From contig JAFGII010000100.1 in assembly GCA_016929695.1 (NCBI GenBank), positions 1-56,505 on the forward strand: a stretch of DNA of 56,505 nucleotides, read 5' to 3'. Under the pieces are notes generated by a model. The model was not told where the DNA came from. It searched no databases and saw only the letters and a program-made list of their open reading frames with translations. Below, one piece after another: positions 8,474 to 18,151 of this stretch (within the stretch, counting starts at the first letter, position 1; each line of letters opens with the position of its first letter). The stretch comes from Ignavibacteria bacterium (GTDB taxonomy: Bacteria; Bacteroidota; Ignavibacteria; Tepidaquicellales; Tepidaquicellaceae). Both the position numbers and the translations under genes were made by a program.

Positions 8474-10543
8474 TTATTTTTTCTTTCTGTTTTTTACTAA
8501 TCTGTATATTAAGAATACAATTAATGCTAAAAGGAATAAACCGGCAATAATATATCTTAATGGAATTCTCTTCAGCGGACTCGTAAATGTATCAACTACA
8601 GGCTTTTTCTCTTCAAAACCAAGAGGAACAACATTTGCATCTGGAAGTATCAGGCAAACCTGTCCGCTGAATTTTGATATTTTTTCGTTTGTATTCAGAG
8701 CATCTGAAATTTGAGTTACCGCCGAAGGAGAAGATAATGTAACCGTATAAATTACACCATCAGCATTCCATGGCGATTCAAATGCCTGTATCATAGAATT
8801 TTTTGATAAATCGTAATTCGGGGTCTCGATTTTTTCGTGTATCGTAAATTTCTTAGCCGCTTCAGGTTTAATAAAAATTTTATCACCGAATGTATTCCAC
8901 ATCCCAGTATTATTCATATAACCCATAGCAAATATAACACTTGCTTCATTTTTTATCTTTTCGTCAAGTGTATTTGATATTATAACATTAAAGTTAACAT
9001 CCCTTTTAAGTACCTGCCCGGATTTAGCAGCTATTAAGGAGGCAACTTTTATGAGTTCTTCATCTGGTGATTCAGGAAACCAGAAGTAAATTTTCTCAAG
9101 ACTTTTCGGTTCGATTCCAATCAGATTAGGGAAATCATTTAATACAGGTCTGATTTCAGCACCGGGTGCAAGATAAATTTCGGATTTACCCTCAATAAAA
9201 GTCCAGCATACCGCATTATAGTCGTAAACGCAATTAATATCTTCTACTGCTCCAACGTAATGATATACAACAAAGTCCAGAGCCCAGCCGGGTTTGTTTA
9301 ATTCTGATTGCGGGATTTTAACTACAAGTTCTCCGCCTTTTATGTTTTCAGGTCCCAGCGATATGCTTCCTGCAGGAAGACCATTAATAAATATTGATAA
9401 AAGTGATTGCTGCCTGTCAAGATTATCGGAATGCGAGAAAAATACTTTTACATAGGATTCAATTCCTGCTCCGTGTCTTACCGGCCTTTTAATAATGATG
9501 CTTTTCCTCTGTGTAAATATACCTTCAAGCTTGATATGCGGAATGCTGATGTCTTCAAGAAAAAATAAACCCTGTCTCGGAAGATCATATTTACGCTCTG
9601 CATCTTCATAAGTTCTTGTGACTATTGTTTCTTTCACATCATTCTGTGCCAACAGATTCGGATTAACTAACGCATCCACAGCTTTTTTAACTCCTGTGTT
9701 GTCGGTACCGGTTACGTAGATATTATTCACATCTTCAGCAGATTGTAACAGATATCCCTCGCCTGCATTTAAAGATTTATTAACTAAACCCTTTAATTCA
9801 GATAAAGTGCCGATATATACCTTGTTTTCGGGATAACTTTTATCAAATGAACCAACACGAATGTCCAAATTTTTAAACTGAACTTTTGAACCGTAATCAC
9901 TTGCAATTTTAAACAGTGCTTCTAAAGAAGGTACATTAAAAGGTTTACTGATGAGAATACGGGAATTTACCGGCTCATTTGATAGTATATTCAAATATGG
10001 ATAAGGGAATCTGTACAGTGCATCAGGATTTTCCATAATTACTTCAAGATGTAAATTTGAAGAAATATTAATTTTAACCCAATTTGCACTGTTGTAAAGG
10101 TCAACACACGGATCGTCCGTAACCCTTAGCGTGGAAGATAAAGAGATTTCGTTATATCCCTCTTTAAATAATCCCGGCGGAAGTTTGACTCTCCAAGCTG
10201 TTGTATCCGGATTTTTTGTATCTACACTAATACTCGAAACCGGGATATTATTTAAATTCAGTGTTAGAAAACTGAATTTTGTAAGTAGTACCTCTGAGCT
10301 TGTATACACTATATCGATATAACAATTATCGGTCGGTTTTGTCATGGGCATCATCTGGAAATATGCATACAATGCACCATGAGGACCGAAAATAGTTTCT
10401 ATCTGAGTATAAATATTCAAATCAAATACTTTATTTGATTCTTCTGCCATCAGTGAGTTCTTACATTGAAGAAATGAAAGTAAGAAAACTAATATAAATA
10501 TTCCCCTTCTCATAAGATTATAGTTTAATTTTTTAAAATTCAT
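8474..10543 (-). CDS. BcsB-like periplasmic subunit of a polysaccharide synthase
   Basis: A 689-residue protein of the BcsB family (cellulose synthase subunit B). In known systems it guides the nascent glucan across the periplasm and is anchored by a C-terminal helix beside the synthase. A signal segment (about 12-28) is followed by the characteristic DDPCVDLYNSANWVKI region, two carbohydrate-binding/flavodoxin-like repeats (for example APGAEIRPVLNDFPNLIGI), and a C-terminal membrane helix (about 662-682) with a basic KNRKKK tail. Its start overlaps the end of the response-regulator gene by 11 bases. Neither bcsC, bcsZ nor a PilZ protein is nearby, so I do not call this cellulose. The family assignment is firm. 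Confidence 0.88.
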   Translation of the reverse strand: MNFKKLNYNLMRRGIFILVFLLSFLQCKNSLMAEESNKVFDLNIYTQIETIFGPHGALYAYFQMMPMTKPTDNCYIDIVYTSSEVLLTKFSFLTLNLNNIPVSSISVDTKNPDTTAWRVKLPPGLFKEGYNEISLSSTLRVTDDPCVDLYNSANWVKINISSNLHLEVIMENPDALYRFPYPYLNILSNEPVNSRILISKPFNVPSLEALFKIASDYGSKVQFKNLDIRVGSFDKSYPENKVYIGTLSELKGLVNKSLNAGEGYLLQSAEDVNNIYVTGTDNTGVKKAVDALVNPNLLAQNDVKETIVTRTYEDAERKYDLPRQGLFFLEDISIPHIKLEGIFTQRKSIIIKRPVRHGAGIESYVKVFFSHSDNLDRQQSLLSIFINGLPAGSISLGPENIKGGELVVKIPQSELNKPGWALDFVVYHYVGAVEDINCVYDYNAVCWTFIEGKSEIYLAPGAEIRPVLNDFPNLIGIEPKSLEKIYFWFPESPDEELIKVASLIAAKSGQVLKRDVNFNVIISNTLDEKIKNEASVIFAMGYMNNTGMWNTFGDKIFIKPEAAKKFTIHEKIETPNYDLSKNSMIQAFESPWNADGVIYTVTLSSPSAVTQISDALNTNEKISKFSGQVCLILPDANVVPLGFEEKKPVVDTFTSPLKRIPLRYIIAGLFLLALIVFLIYRLVKNRKKK

Positions 10544-10976
10544 CCAGTTTATTTAAACGGTTCTCAATCCACTGAGAAACCTTATCTTCATTTAATAATT
10601 CATTTCGTGCCTGTTCCTCCAGTTTCTCGGCGACTAATTTCAGAAGGTCATCCGGTGAAACGGGTTTCATCAAATATGCATTTGCTCCTAAATTTAAAGA
10701 TTCAACGGCATTATCAATGTCCGCAAATCCTGTAATCATAATTTTTACCATCCCCGGCCTGATTTTTCTAATCTCTTTTAATATTTCTGTTCCGTCTTTA
10801 TCGGGTAATTTTATATCCAAAAGTACCATATTATATGTGACTTTCTTTATCTTTTTTATACCTTCTCTTGCTGTTGAAGCAATATCGACTTCATATCCCT
10901 TACTTTTTAAGATAACTTCAAATGTTTTTTGAATCCCTTCATCATCATCAACAACTAATATTTTTTTTGGTACCAT
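10533..10976 (-). CDS. Single-domain response regulator
   Basis: A 147-residue CheY-like receiver with no DNA-binding output domain. It has the acidic pocket DDD (10-12), phospho-acceptor Asp54 in LLDIKLP, Thr in MITGFA and Lys in MKPV. A short helical tail follows (EDKVSQWIENRL). With no output domain it must act through protein contact, either as a phosphorelay intermediate or on the adjacent polysaccharide machinery. A strong Shine-Dalgarno AGGAGG six bases before the ATG overlaps the stop region of the kinase gene. The pairing with the kinase is inferred from the ten-base gap. Confidence 0.9.
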   Translation of the reverse strand: MVPKKILVVDDDEGIQKTFEVILKSKGYEVDIASTAREGIKKIKKVTYNMVLLDIKLPDKDGTEILKEIRKIRPGMVKIMITGFADIDNAVESLNLGANAYLMKPVSPDDLLKLVAEKLEEQARNELLNEDKVSQWIENRLNKLDEF

Positions 10977-10986
10977 TTTTTTCCTC

Positions 10987-12564
10987 CTAATTTATTTCTG
11001 GTATTGAAATTTTTACAGATGTTCCTTTGCCTTCATGGCTTTCTATCTCAATTAATCCCTGATGTGCATCGATAATCCTTTTACAAACACTTAATCCTAA
11101 TCCTGTTCCTTTAGCTTTTGTAGTAAACAAGGGTTTAAATAAATTTTGTCTAATTTCTTCCGGTATTCCTGTTCCGTCATCAGTAACTGTAAAATTGAAG
11201 TATTGGTGATTTTTTGTTGCTTTAATTTTTATAGTGCCTTTATCCCTTATAGAAGCATACGAATTCGAGATTAGATTAATAAATACTCTCTGCATCAGAT
11301 CTTTATCAAATTTTACCTCTTTCATTTTTTTCTCTACACTGACTAAATATCTGATATTCGGATAATTTGCATGCTCCTTTATTATTTTATTAAGAAATAA
11401 TTCCACATCTATCGTACTGATATTTAGTTTAATATTCTTACCGTAATATTGTAAATCCGATACTATTTTATTCATATATTCAATCTGTTTATGCATATCA
11501 TCAAACAACGAAAATATATCATTCATTATTTCTTGTGCAATTTGTTTATTTTCAATTTTAACTTTAGCAATATAAACAGAATTCACTAGAACCTGAAGAG
11601 GATTTCTCAAATCGTGTCCCACCATTGTAGCAGTTTCTCCTATCGTCGCAAATCTTTCCCTTTCTCTTAATTCTTTTGTTCTTTCTTCTACAAGCTTTTC
11701 AAGATGTTCAGAATATTTCTTCAGAACCATCTGGGATTTCTTTTGCTCGGTTATATCCCTTACTATCCCTACACCCGCTATTATTTCACCGTTTTCCTGT
11801 TTAATCGGAGTGTAAGTAAGTAAAACCGGAATTACTTTTCCGTTACTCTTTACACTGTAATATTCACCGGATAATTTCGAATCATAAAATTTATCAAAGG
11901 ATTTACCCTTTTCCTCCCAAATCATTCCGAAATTTTTACCTAATACTTCTTGTTCCTTATAGTTATAAGTCTTTTTGAATGCTTCGTTAACATATATGAA
12001 ATTGTTTTTTGTGTCTATGAAAAATACTGCATCATTCGTATTCTGAATTGCCTGTGAATGCATATTGAAAACATTATCAAGATATTTTTTCCTGATTACA
12101 CTTTCAACCGTAAAGGAAAGTTTCTTTAAATGAGTTAATTGAGGACTTTTTACAAGATAATCATAAGCACCGGATTTCATTGAATTAATAGCGACTTCTT
12201 CGTCGCCGGCACCGGTAACAATAATTAACGGTATCCCTTTTAAATATTTTATAAGGTCAATACCCAAACCGTCACCTAAATAATAATCAGCAATGATTAA
12301 ATCGAATTTACTACGGGCAATCATTTTAAGAGATTCTTCATACGAAGAAGCAGTTGAAACATTATATTGAAGATTATTTGCTTTTACATACTGCTGTAAT
12401 AATTTTCGTGAACCCGGATCATCTTCCGCATATAATATTTCAAAAAAATCTTTTTCCCCGTGAATAAACATTAAACTATTATTTTTTGCATAATTTAATA
12501 AAAATACTTTACTGAATAAATTTAATAAAAATAAAACAATATTGTAATGTTCTTTTTTATACAT
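10987..12564 (-). CDS. Receiver-PAS-histidine kinase sensor
   Basis: A 525-residue soluble-looking sensor kinase. The order is receiver domain (about 40-160, ILYAEDDPGSR and IIADYYLGDG around the phospho-Asp), PAS domain (about 165-285, ending in the PAC-like GIVRDITEQKK), a coiled linker, HisKA with the H-box VGHDLRNPLQVL, and HATPase_c with N-box INLISNSYAS, DDGTGIP and GTGLGLSVC. Met32 (12469-12471) begins just before the receiver domain and may be the true start; the longer form adds a hydrophobic stretch (residues 8-24). It heads the leftward operon that also encodes the response regulator and the GT2/BcsB synthase, suggesting control of surface polysaccharide. Confidence 0.9.
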   Translation of the reverse strand: MYKKEHYNIVLFLLNLFSKVFLLNYAKNNSLMFIHGEKDFFEILYAEDDPGSRKLLQQYVKANNLQYNVSTASSYEESLKMIARSKFDLIIADYYLGDGLGIDLIKYLKGIPLIIVTGAGDEEVAINSMKSGAYDYLVKSPQLTHLKKLSFTVESVIRKKYLDNVFNMHSQAIQNTNDAVFFIDTKNNFIYVNEAFKKTYNYKEQEVLGKNFGMIWEEKGKSFDKFYDSKLSGEYYSVKSNGKVIPVLLTYTPIKQENGEIIAGVGIVRDITEQKKSQMVLKKYSEHLEKLVEERTKELRERERFATIGETATMVGHDLRNPLQVLVNSVYIAKVKIENKQIAQEIMNDIFSLFDDMHKQIEYMNKIVSDLQYYGKNIKLNISTIDVELFLNKIIKEHANYPNIRYLVSVEKKMKEVKFDKDLMQRVFINLISNSYASIRDKGTIKIKATKNHQYFNFTVTDDGTGIPEEIRQNLFKPLFTTKAKGTGLGLSVCKRIIDAHQGLIEIESHEGKGTSVKISIPEIN

Positions 12565-12955
12565 TACAATTTTTCTGTGTTAATTATTTCCCGTGATAAT
12601 TATTCATGACGTTTAATCAAAACCGAAAATAATCAAAATTTCTGCTCTTTCTGATTTTCATATTATATTTACGATAATCCTATTTCCGGTGAATAAATTC
12701 AAATATGTATTTTTTCTTAATTTTTAATATTTCTGAAATAGTATTTATTTAGATATTGTTGAAATAGCATATTACATTTTGAATAATCTTAATTATTAGT
12801 ATTTTTAAATAATGGATTTTAATTTATGCAAATGCTGCATAGAACTGAAAAATTTGACAAAAATTTTGCACAAAAAGAATTAGCAACTCAAATCTTAACG
12901 GATAATACACAAGTCATATATAGCAATTTGAAATATTTTTAAATTACGGGATAAA
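12565..12955. promoter_or_regulatory. Divergent intergenic region, kinase operon and ftsY
   Basis: An AT-rich 391-base gap between divergent transcripts, with no gene. It should hold both promoters. Candidate elements are TTGACA at 12854-12859 for the rightward ftsY transcript, with only a weak -10 match, and a direct repeat TGAAATAGTAT at 12734 and TGAAATAGCAT at 12760 (26-base period) that could bind a regulator. None of these is proven by the sequence. Confidence 0.3.
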
Positions 12956-13909
12956 ATGTCAATTTTTGACAAAATAGGATTCAATAAATTAAAAGACGGT
13001 TTAAATAAAACGAAAAATGACCTATTAGGTAAAGTTTCACGTCTAATATATGCGAAGAAAAAAATCGACGAGGATTTTCTCTCTCAGCTTGAAGAAATAT
13101 TTTTACTTTCGGACATCGGGTTTGATACAACGGAGAAACTGATAAATAACATTAAACTAAAAGCTAGACAGGAGAAATATGAAGATGATAATGAACTTAA
13201 TCAACTCATAAGAAATGAACTGAAAACTGTATTTTCAGAAACTACATCTGAATTTACGACATACAGTTTCAACATCACCAAAAAGCCTTATATTATAATG
13301 ATAATAGGAGTTAACGGTGTGGGTAAAACGACATCAATAGGTAAACTTGCATATAATTTTAAAAAAGCCGGTAAAACCGTTTTAATAGGCTCGGCGGATA
13401 CATTCCGCGCTGCTGCTAATGAGCAACTCGAGATTTGGGCGAAACGTGCCGGAGTTGATATAATACAAAATCCGAATACTAAAGACCCTGCTTCTGTAGC
13501 ATTTGAAACCGTTAAATCTGCAATGTCGAATGGAAATGATGTAGTAATTATTGATACTGCAGGGAGACTGCATAATAAATCACATTTAATGGAAGAACTA
13601 AAGAAAATCAAAAGAGTAATGCAGAAATTAATACCGGATGCTCCCGATGAGGTTTTTCTGGTCATCGATGCTACAACAGGGCAAAATGGTTTAAATCAGG
13701 CAATGGAATTTCAAAAAGCACTCGAAAAGTTAACAGGAATAATATTGACAAAACTTGACGGCACAGCTAAAGGCGGAATAGTAATAAAAATAAATAAAGA
13801 TATAGGTGTACCCGTAAGATTTGTCGGAGTCGGTGAAAAAATTGACGATTTACAATTATTCGATTCAGAAACATTTATTAATGCATTATTCACAGAGGAT
13901 GCCACGTAA
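12956..13909 (+). CDS. ftsY: Signal recognition particle receptor FtsY
   Basis: FtsY is the SRP-receptor GTPase that docks ribosome-nascent chain complexes at the inner membrane. The 317-residue protein has only the short N-domain, without a long acidic A region, then the NG core: G1 GVNGVGKTT (118-126), DTFRAAA (148-154), DTAGR (200-204), TKLDGTAKGG (265-274) and GVGEKIDDL (291-299). These distinguish it from Ffh, which would carry a methionine-rich M domain. Its 3' end overlaps mutL by 11 bases, so the two form an operon. Confidence 0.96.
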   Translation: MSIFDKIGFNKLKDGLNKTKNDLLGKVSRLIYAKKKIDEDFLSQLEEIFLLSDIGFDTTEKLINNIKLKARQEKYEDDNELNQLIRNELKTVFSETTSEFTTYSFNITKKPYIIMIIGVNGVGKTTSIGKLAYNFKKAGKTVLIGSADTFRAAANEQLEIWAKRAGVDIIQNPNTKDPASVAFETVKSAMSNGNDVVIIDTAGRLHNKSHLMEELKKIKRVMQKLIPDAPDEVFLVIDATTGQNGLNQAMEFQKALEKLTGIILTKLDGTAKGGIVIKINKDIGVPVRFVGVGEKIDDLQLFDSETFINALFTEDAT

Positions 13910-15695
13910 AATTAAAATCCTGCCCCAGTCGATAGCAAACAGAATAGCAGCGGGAGAAGTAGTTACCAGACCGGATTCTGCAGTAAAGGAACTGATAGAA
14001 AATTCCATTGATGCCGGTGCAAATGAAATAACCCTTAATATTAAGGATTCCGGCAAAACTTTAATTCAGGTTATTGATAACGGTTCAGGAATGAATCAAG
14101 AAGATGCTTTAATGTGTTTTCAAAGACACTCAACAAGTAAAATCTCCGAACCGGAAGACCTTGACTGTATAAATACGCTCGGATTCAGAGGCGAAGCGCT
14201 TGCTTCAATATGCTCGGTTTCTCAGATAGAACTTAAAACAAGAACAAAAGATTCCGAAGTAGGAACTTACGTTAAAATCGAAGGAAATGAATTAATAGAT
14301 ACATCAGAGACAGTCTGCCCCGTGGGAACAAATGTTACTGTTAAAAATCTGTTTTATAATACTCCGGCGAGAAGAAATTTTTTAAAATCCAATCAGACTG
14401 AATTTAAGCATATATACGATACATTCATAAGAATGGCAATTTCCCATCCGGAAATCACATTTATATTTATTAATAACGATTCTGAAATATTTAATCTTAC
14501 TAAATCCAATTTAATTAACCGTCTTGATGATATATATGCAGGACATATCTCTACTTCTCTGTTGAAATTAGAATCGGGAAACGCCGTTATTTCCGTTAAG
14601 GGATATATATCCAAACCGAATTTTGTAAAGAAGTCAAAACAGGAACAGTTGTTCTTTCTGAACAAAAGATATATATACAGCAAGAACCTTAGTTTTGCAT
14701 TGTACAGTTCATACGACCACCTGATTGAGAAAGGAAATTATCCGGCATTTTTTATATTTATTGATATTGATCCCCATAAAGTAGATGTAAATGTTCATCC
14801 TTCAAAACTTGAAGTGAGATTTGACGAAGAGAATGCCGTATTCGGATTTTTAAGAAATGCAGTTAAAGAGACTTTAAAAAAAGCAGATTTAACATTTGAA
14901 ATAGGATTTGAAAATACTCTATCTTTGCCTGATTCAGATGAAAAAATAATACATTCAATCAGTACGGAAAAAACATTTTCTGGTACAAAACAAAATACAC
15001 CTAATATATTCGAATTATCTTCCGACAGAAAAATCAGCACAGAAGATACTGGTTCACAAAGCAGAGAATTCCCGGATGAAGAAAAACAGTCTAATATATT
15101 TGAACATCAAAGGAAATCAGAATCGGAATCCTTCAATGTATGGCAGTATCAGAACAAATATATAATGTGCCAGACAGAGACAGGCCTAATGATAATAGAT
15201 CAGCACGCAGCACACGAAAGAATAATATATGAAAAAGCTAAAAAAATGATGAAAACCCATTCCTCATTTTCTCAGCAGCTGCTAATCTCGTTAAAAATCA
15301 AATTATCAAAACTTGACTATCAGTTATGCACTAATCTTAAAGATGAACTTAGAGACCTCGGATTTAACATAAACCTGACTGACGGTGATTTAATTGAAAT
15401 CACGGGTATACCTTTTGACGTTAGAATAGGTGAAGAACATAAAATACTTGAAGATATATTGAATCAGTATAAAGAATATGAAATGAAATTAAATCTCGAA
15501 AAACGTGATAATATAGCAAAATCCTTTGCCTGTAAAAGTGCTATAAAGACAGGTGATAAAGTATCTAAAACCGAAATGTTAAATTTAATTGATTCGCTTT
15601 TTGCTTGTGAAATGCCTTATGTATGTCCGCACGGACGACCTACAGTTGTTCGCATTACAACAACAGAGCTCGATAAAAGATTCAGCAGAACTTAA
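13899..15695 (+). CDS. mutL: DNA mismatch repair protein MutL
   Basis: MutL couples mismatch recognition by MutS to strand removal. From the ATG at 13899 it has 598 residues. The N-terminal GHKL ATPase shows KELIENSIDAG with the catalytic Glu34, DNGSGM and GFRGEALASI. The C-terminal domain has the endonuclease motif DQHAAHERIIYE (434-445), then ACKSA and CPHGRP (near 576), so this is a nicking-competent MutL of the type found where MutH is absent. An upstream in-frame GTG at 13821 would add 26 unrelated residues inside ftsY; the ATG gives the family-typical N-terminus MPRKIKILP. Confidence 0.96.
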   Translation: MPRKIKILPQSIANRIAAGEVVTRPDSAVKELIENSIDAGANEITLNIKDSGKTLIQVIDNGSGMNQEDALMCFQRHSTSKISEPEDLDCINTLGFRGEALASICSVSQIELKTRTKDSEVGTYVKIEGNELIDTSETVCPVGTNVTVKNLFYNTPARRNFLKSNQTEFKHIYDTFIRMAISHPEITFIFINNDSEIFNLTKSNLINRLDDIYAGHISTSLLKLESGNAVISVKGYISKPNFVKKSKQEQLFFLNKRYIYSKNLSFALYSSYDHLIEKGNYPAFFIFIDIDPHKVDVNVHPSKLEVRFDEENAVFGFLRNAVKETLKKADLTFEIGFENTLSLPDSDEKIIHSISTEKTFSGTKQNTPNIFELSSDRKISTEDTGSQSREFPDEEKQSNIFEHQRKSESESFNVWQYQNKYIMCQTETGLMIIDQHAAHERIIYEKAKKMMKTHSSFSQQLLISLKIKLSKLDYQLCTNLKDELRDLGFNINLTDGDLIEITGIPFDVRIGEEHKILEDILNQYKEYEMKLNLEKRDNIAKSFACKSAIKTGDKVSKTEMLNLIDSLFACEMPYVCPHGRPTVVRITTTELDKRFSRT

Positions 15696-17060
15696 TCAGT
15701 AGGTAATCTTCTTCGGGTTGGTATAAAATCTCATTGCTTCATAACCGCCTGAATATCCGTATCCGCTTTCCTTTATTCCGACATAAGGTGTCCCTCTTAC
15801 TCCCGTTACGGAAGTATTTATACTCGTCATACCTGCTTCAATTTTCTTGCAAATATCTGCCGCTTTTTTGTAGTTTACAGACCAGACGGAAACACCCAAA
15901 CCAAACGGCAGTTTATTTATTCTTTCAACAGCAACGGAATAATTCAGAACTCTGCTTATTGATATAACAGGACCAAAAGTTTCCTCCTTCATTAAATCAT
16001 GCTTCTCGTTTACATCTATTAAAACAGTAGGCTCTAAAAAATAACCTTTCCTCCCAAGTTTATTTCCGCCGTACAAAATTCTTGCTCCTTTTCTCCTTGC
16101 TTCTTCAATCTGAGAAAATACAATATTTCTTTGAAATTCAGTCGCCAGAGGACCTAGTTGAACATCTGTAAACGGGTCACCTAATCTGTACTCCTGAACA
16201 TAATCCATTATAAAAGAAATAAATTTATTTTCTGCAGATGATTCAACAAAAATTCTTTCGACAGAATTGTAATCTTGCCCGCAGTTCTTCAGTGAGTTCT
16301 CAACTGCAAATTTTGCAGCCTGCTTCATATTTGCATCTTTTAAAACAATCATTGCATCTTTACCGGTTAATTCCATAACGATTTTCAATAGCTTGTCTGC
16401 GCTATGATTTAAAATCCGCTTCCCGTTTTCTCTCGTTCCTACAAATGACAACATATTAATATCACATGTCAGTAAAAAATCAGTCACTTCGTCAGCCCCC
16501 TGAATGATATTTACTACTCCTTTTGGAAGATTCCTATTGAATATTTCATAAAGGAGTTTACCCGTAAGAGGTGTAATGTCCGATGGTTTAAAAATCACGG
16601 TATTTCCGGCAAGAGCAGCATTTAATATAATTTTAGAAGGGATTAATACCGGATAATTCCAGTGAGTAAAAACCGCTACAAGTCCGACAGGATTTCTTAT
16701 CACTTCGGACTTGATTTTCCCCTGCCTGTAAATTTCCTTGGCAAATGCTGTCTCTGCTAATTCGCAATAAAAATATACATTATCTACCAAATCATCAACT
16801 TCCGACTGTGAATACTTAACCGGCTTACCCATTTCAAGCGATATTAAATTTGAAATATCTTTTTTTCTCCTCTTTATCTCCGTTGCAACCTTGCGAAAAT
16901 ATGAGATTCTTGATTTCAAACTAAGTTCACTCCAGTATTTGAATGCCTTTTTCGATAATTTTATCGCAGAGGTAATCTCTCCGGGTGATGAGCATTTTAT
17001 TTTTTCGATCATTTCCCCGTTTGAAGGATTAATGTTCATTATGAATTTCTGCTTCATCAT
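15696..17060 (-). CDS. Aldehyde dehydrogenase family protein, catalytic Cys replaced by Tyr
   Basis: A 454-residue member of the NAD(P)-dependent aldehyde dehydrogenase family, resembling short succinate-semialdehyde-dehydrogenase-like forms. Cofactor and fold motifs are kept: THWNYPV near 133-139, KPSD, SFVGTRENGK, catalytic Glu230 in MELTGKD, and EETFGPV. The active-site motif, normally GQxC, reads NCGQDYNSVER: the nucleophile position is Tyr264 (codon TAC, one base from TGC). The protein may have lost dehydrogenase activity, although the rest shows no decay. It is the last gene of the anmK-SDR-epimerase operon, 22 bases after the previous gene, and converges on mutL with touching stops. 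Confidence 0.85.
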   Translation of the reverse strand: MMKQKFIMNINPSNGEMIEKIKCSSPGEITSAIKLSKKAFKYWSELSLKSRISYFRKVATEIKRRKKDISNLISLEMGKPVKYSQSEVDDLVDNVYFYCELAETAFAKEIYRQGKIKSEVIRNPVGLVAVFTHWNYPVLIPSKIILNAALAGNTVIFKPSDITPLTGKLLYEIFNRNLPKGVVNIIQGADEVTDFLLTCDINMLSFVGTRENGKRILNHSADKLLKIVMELTGKDAMIVLKDANMKQAAKFAVENSLKNCGQDYNSVERIFVESSAENKFISFIMDYVQEYRLGDPFTDVQLGPLATEFQRNIVFSQIEEARRKGARILYGGNKLGRKGYFLEPTVLIDVNEKHDLMKEETFGPVISISRVLNYSVAVERINKLPFGLGVSVWSVNYKKAADICKKIEAGMTSINTSVTGVRGTPYVGIKESGYGYSGGYEAMRFYTNPKKITY

Positions 17061-17082
17061 ATAAGTAATATATTTATGTATA

Positions 17083-18126
17083 TTATAATATTTTTTTAAA
17101 TAATTTCAATATTCCCTGTTTCCATGCAATTCTGTGAGTTATACCGGTTCCCTGCTGGATTGTATGCTTGTTATCGAGATACCATTGATATGAGCGGATT
17201 AATGCTTCCTTATTAGAAAATTTCGGTTGCCAGCCGAGAATCTGTTCGGCTTTTTCTATGGACACGAATGAATCTTTGTCTGCAGTTCCGTATATCCATT
17301 TATATAATGGTGATAAATTCAGTATTTCAAAAAATCTTAATACCGGCTTTATCATCCAGGAAGGGGTTCTCATTACCTTTGAACCTGATTTGGCATAGTC
17401 ACACAGCGCGTTTAAATCTTCCATTACAGTAGTGTATTCTTTTGCTCCTACATTAAATATATCATTCACTTTTTCGTGAGGAAGTTTAGAAGTAAGAAAA
17501 ATTGCGTCAACAAGGTCTTCAACTTCAAATAACTGGTATCTGTTTTTTCCGTTTCCAATAATGGGAATTTTTGTCCCTGATTCTATCCAGTCATATAGAA
17601 TCTGAAATACACCAAGTCTCGCCGTTCCAATAAAACTTTTTGGTCTTATAATTGAAACTGTCAGTCCTTTATTCTTGAACTCTTCACAGACATTTTCCGC
17701 CAAAATCTTGCTTTTCCCGTAATTTCCTACTCCAACTCTTTCGTGATGTTCAAATATAGGATGAACATCGGGAACTCCGTAAACAGCAGTAGATGATATA
17801 AAAATCAACCTGTCAACTTTTTTATTAAGACAACTCTGACAAACATTTCTCATCCCGTCAACATTAGTTTCGAAAATATCTTTTTTCTTCCATAGCGGAA
17901 GAGCTGCCGCGCAATGAATAACAACGTCTGCACCTTCGATAATTTCATCCATTTGCTTTGCATCTCTTACATCTCCGTATATGCAATTAATTTTCTTGTT
18001 GTATTCACCTTCGGGAAACGGTGCAATATCAAAAAATATTGAATTACTGTATTCTGTTAATTCTTTAATTCTTTGTCCGATATGAAAGCCAAGAAATCCG
18101 GCTCCTCCTGTTACTACTACTTTCAT
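17083..18126 (-). CDS. NAD-dependent epimerase/dehydratase (extended SDR)
   Basis: A 347-residue extended short-chain dehydrogenase. The Rossmann motif GGAGFLGFHIG is at 7-17, an Asp-containing acidic patch follows, SSTAVYG leads to the catalytic YGKSK (Tyr136, Lys140), and a long C-terminal substrate domain contains the late WQPKFSNKEALIRSYQWY typical of sugar or sterol-like epimerases. The gap to the SDR gene upstream is 25 bases. Its substrate cannot be told from sequence; candidates are nucleotide sugars or 3-beta-hydroxysteroid-like lipids. Confidence 0.8.
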   Translation of the reverse strand: MKVVVTGGAGFLGFHIGQRIKELTEYSNSIFFDIAPFPEGEYNKKINCIYGDVRDAKQMDEIIEGADVVIHCAAALPLWKKKDIFETNVDGMRNVCQSCLNKKVDRLIFISSTAVYGVPDVHPIFEHHERVGVGNYGKSKILAENVCEEFKNKGLTVSIIRPKSFIGTARLGVFQILYDWIESGTKIPIIGNGKNRYQLFEVEDLVDAIFLTSKLPHEKVNDIFNVGAKEYTTVMEDLNALCDYAKSGSKVMRTPSWMIKPVLRFFEILNLSPLYKWIYGTADKDSFVSIEKAEQILGWQPKFSNKEALIRSYQWYLDNKHTIQQGTGITHRIAWKQGILKLFKKIL

Positions 18127-18151
18127 AAATTATTATTTTATTTTTATATTA

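Noticed and set aside
13821-13898. Upstream GTG start for mutL
   Set aside because: It adds 26 residues unrelated to MutL within ftsY; the ATG at 13899 gives the normal family N-terminus.
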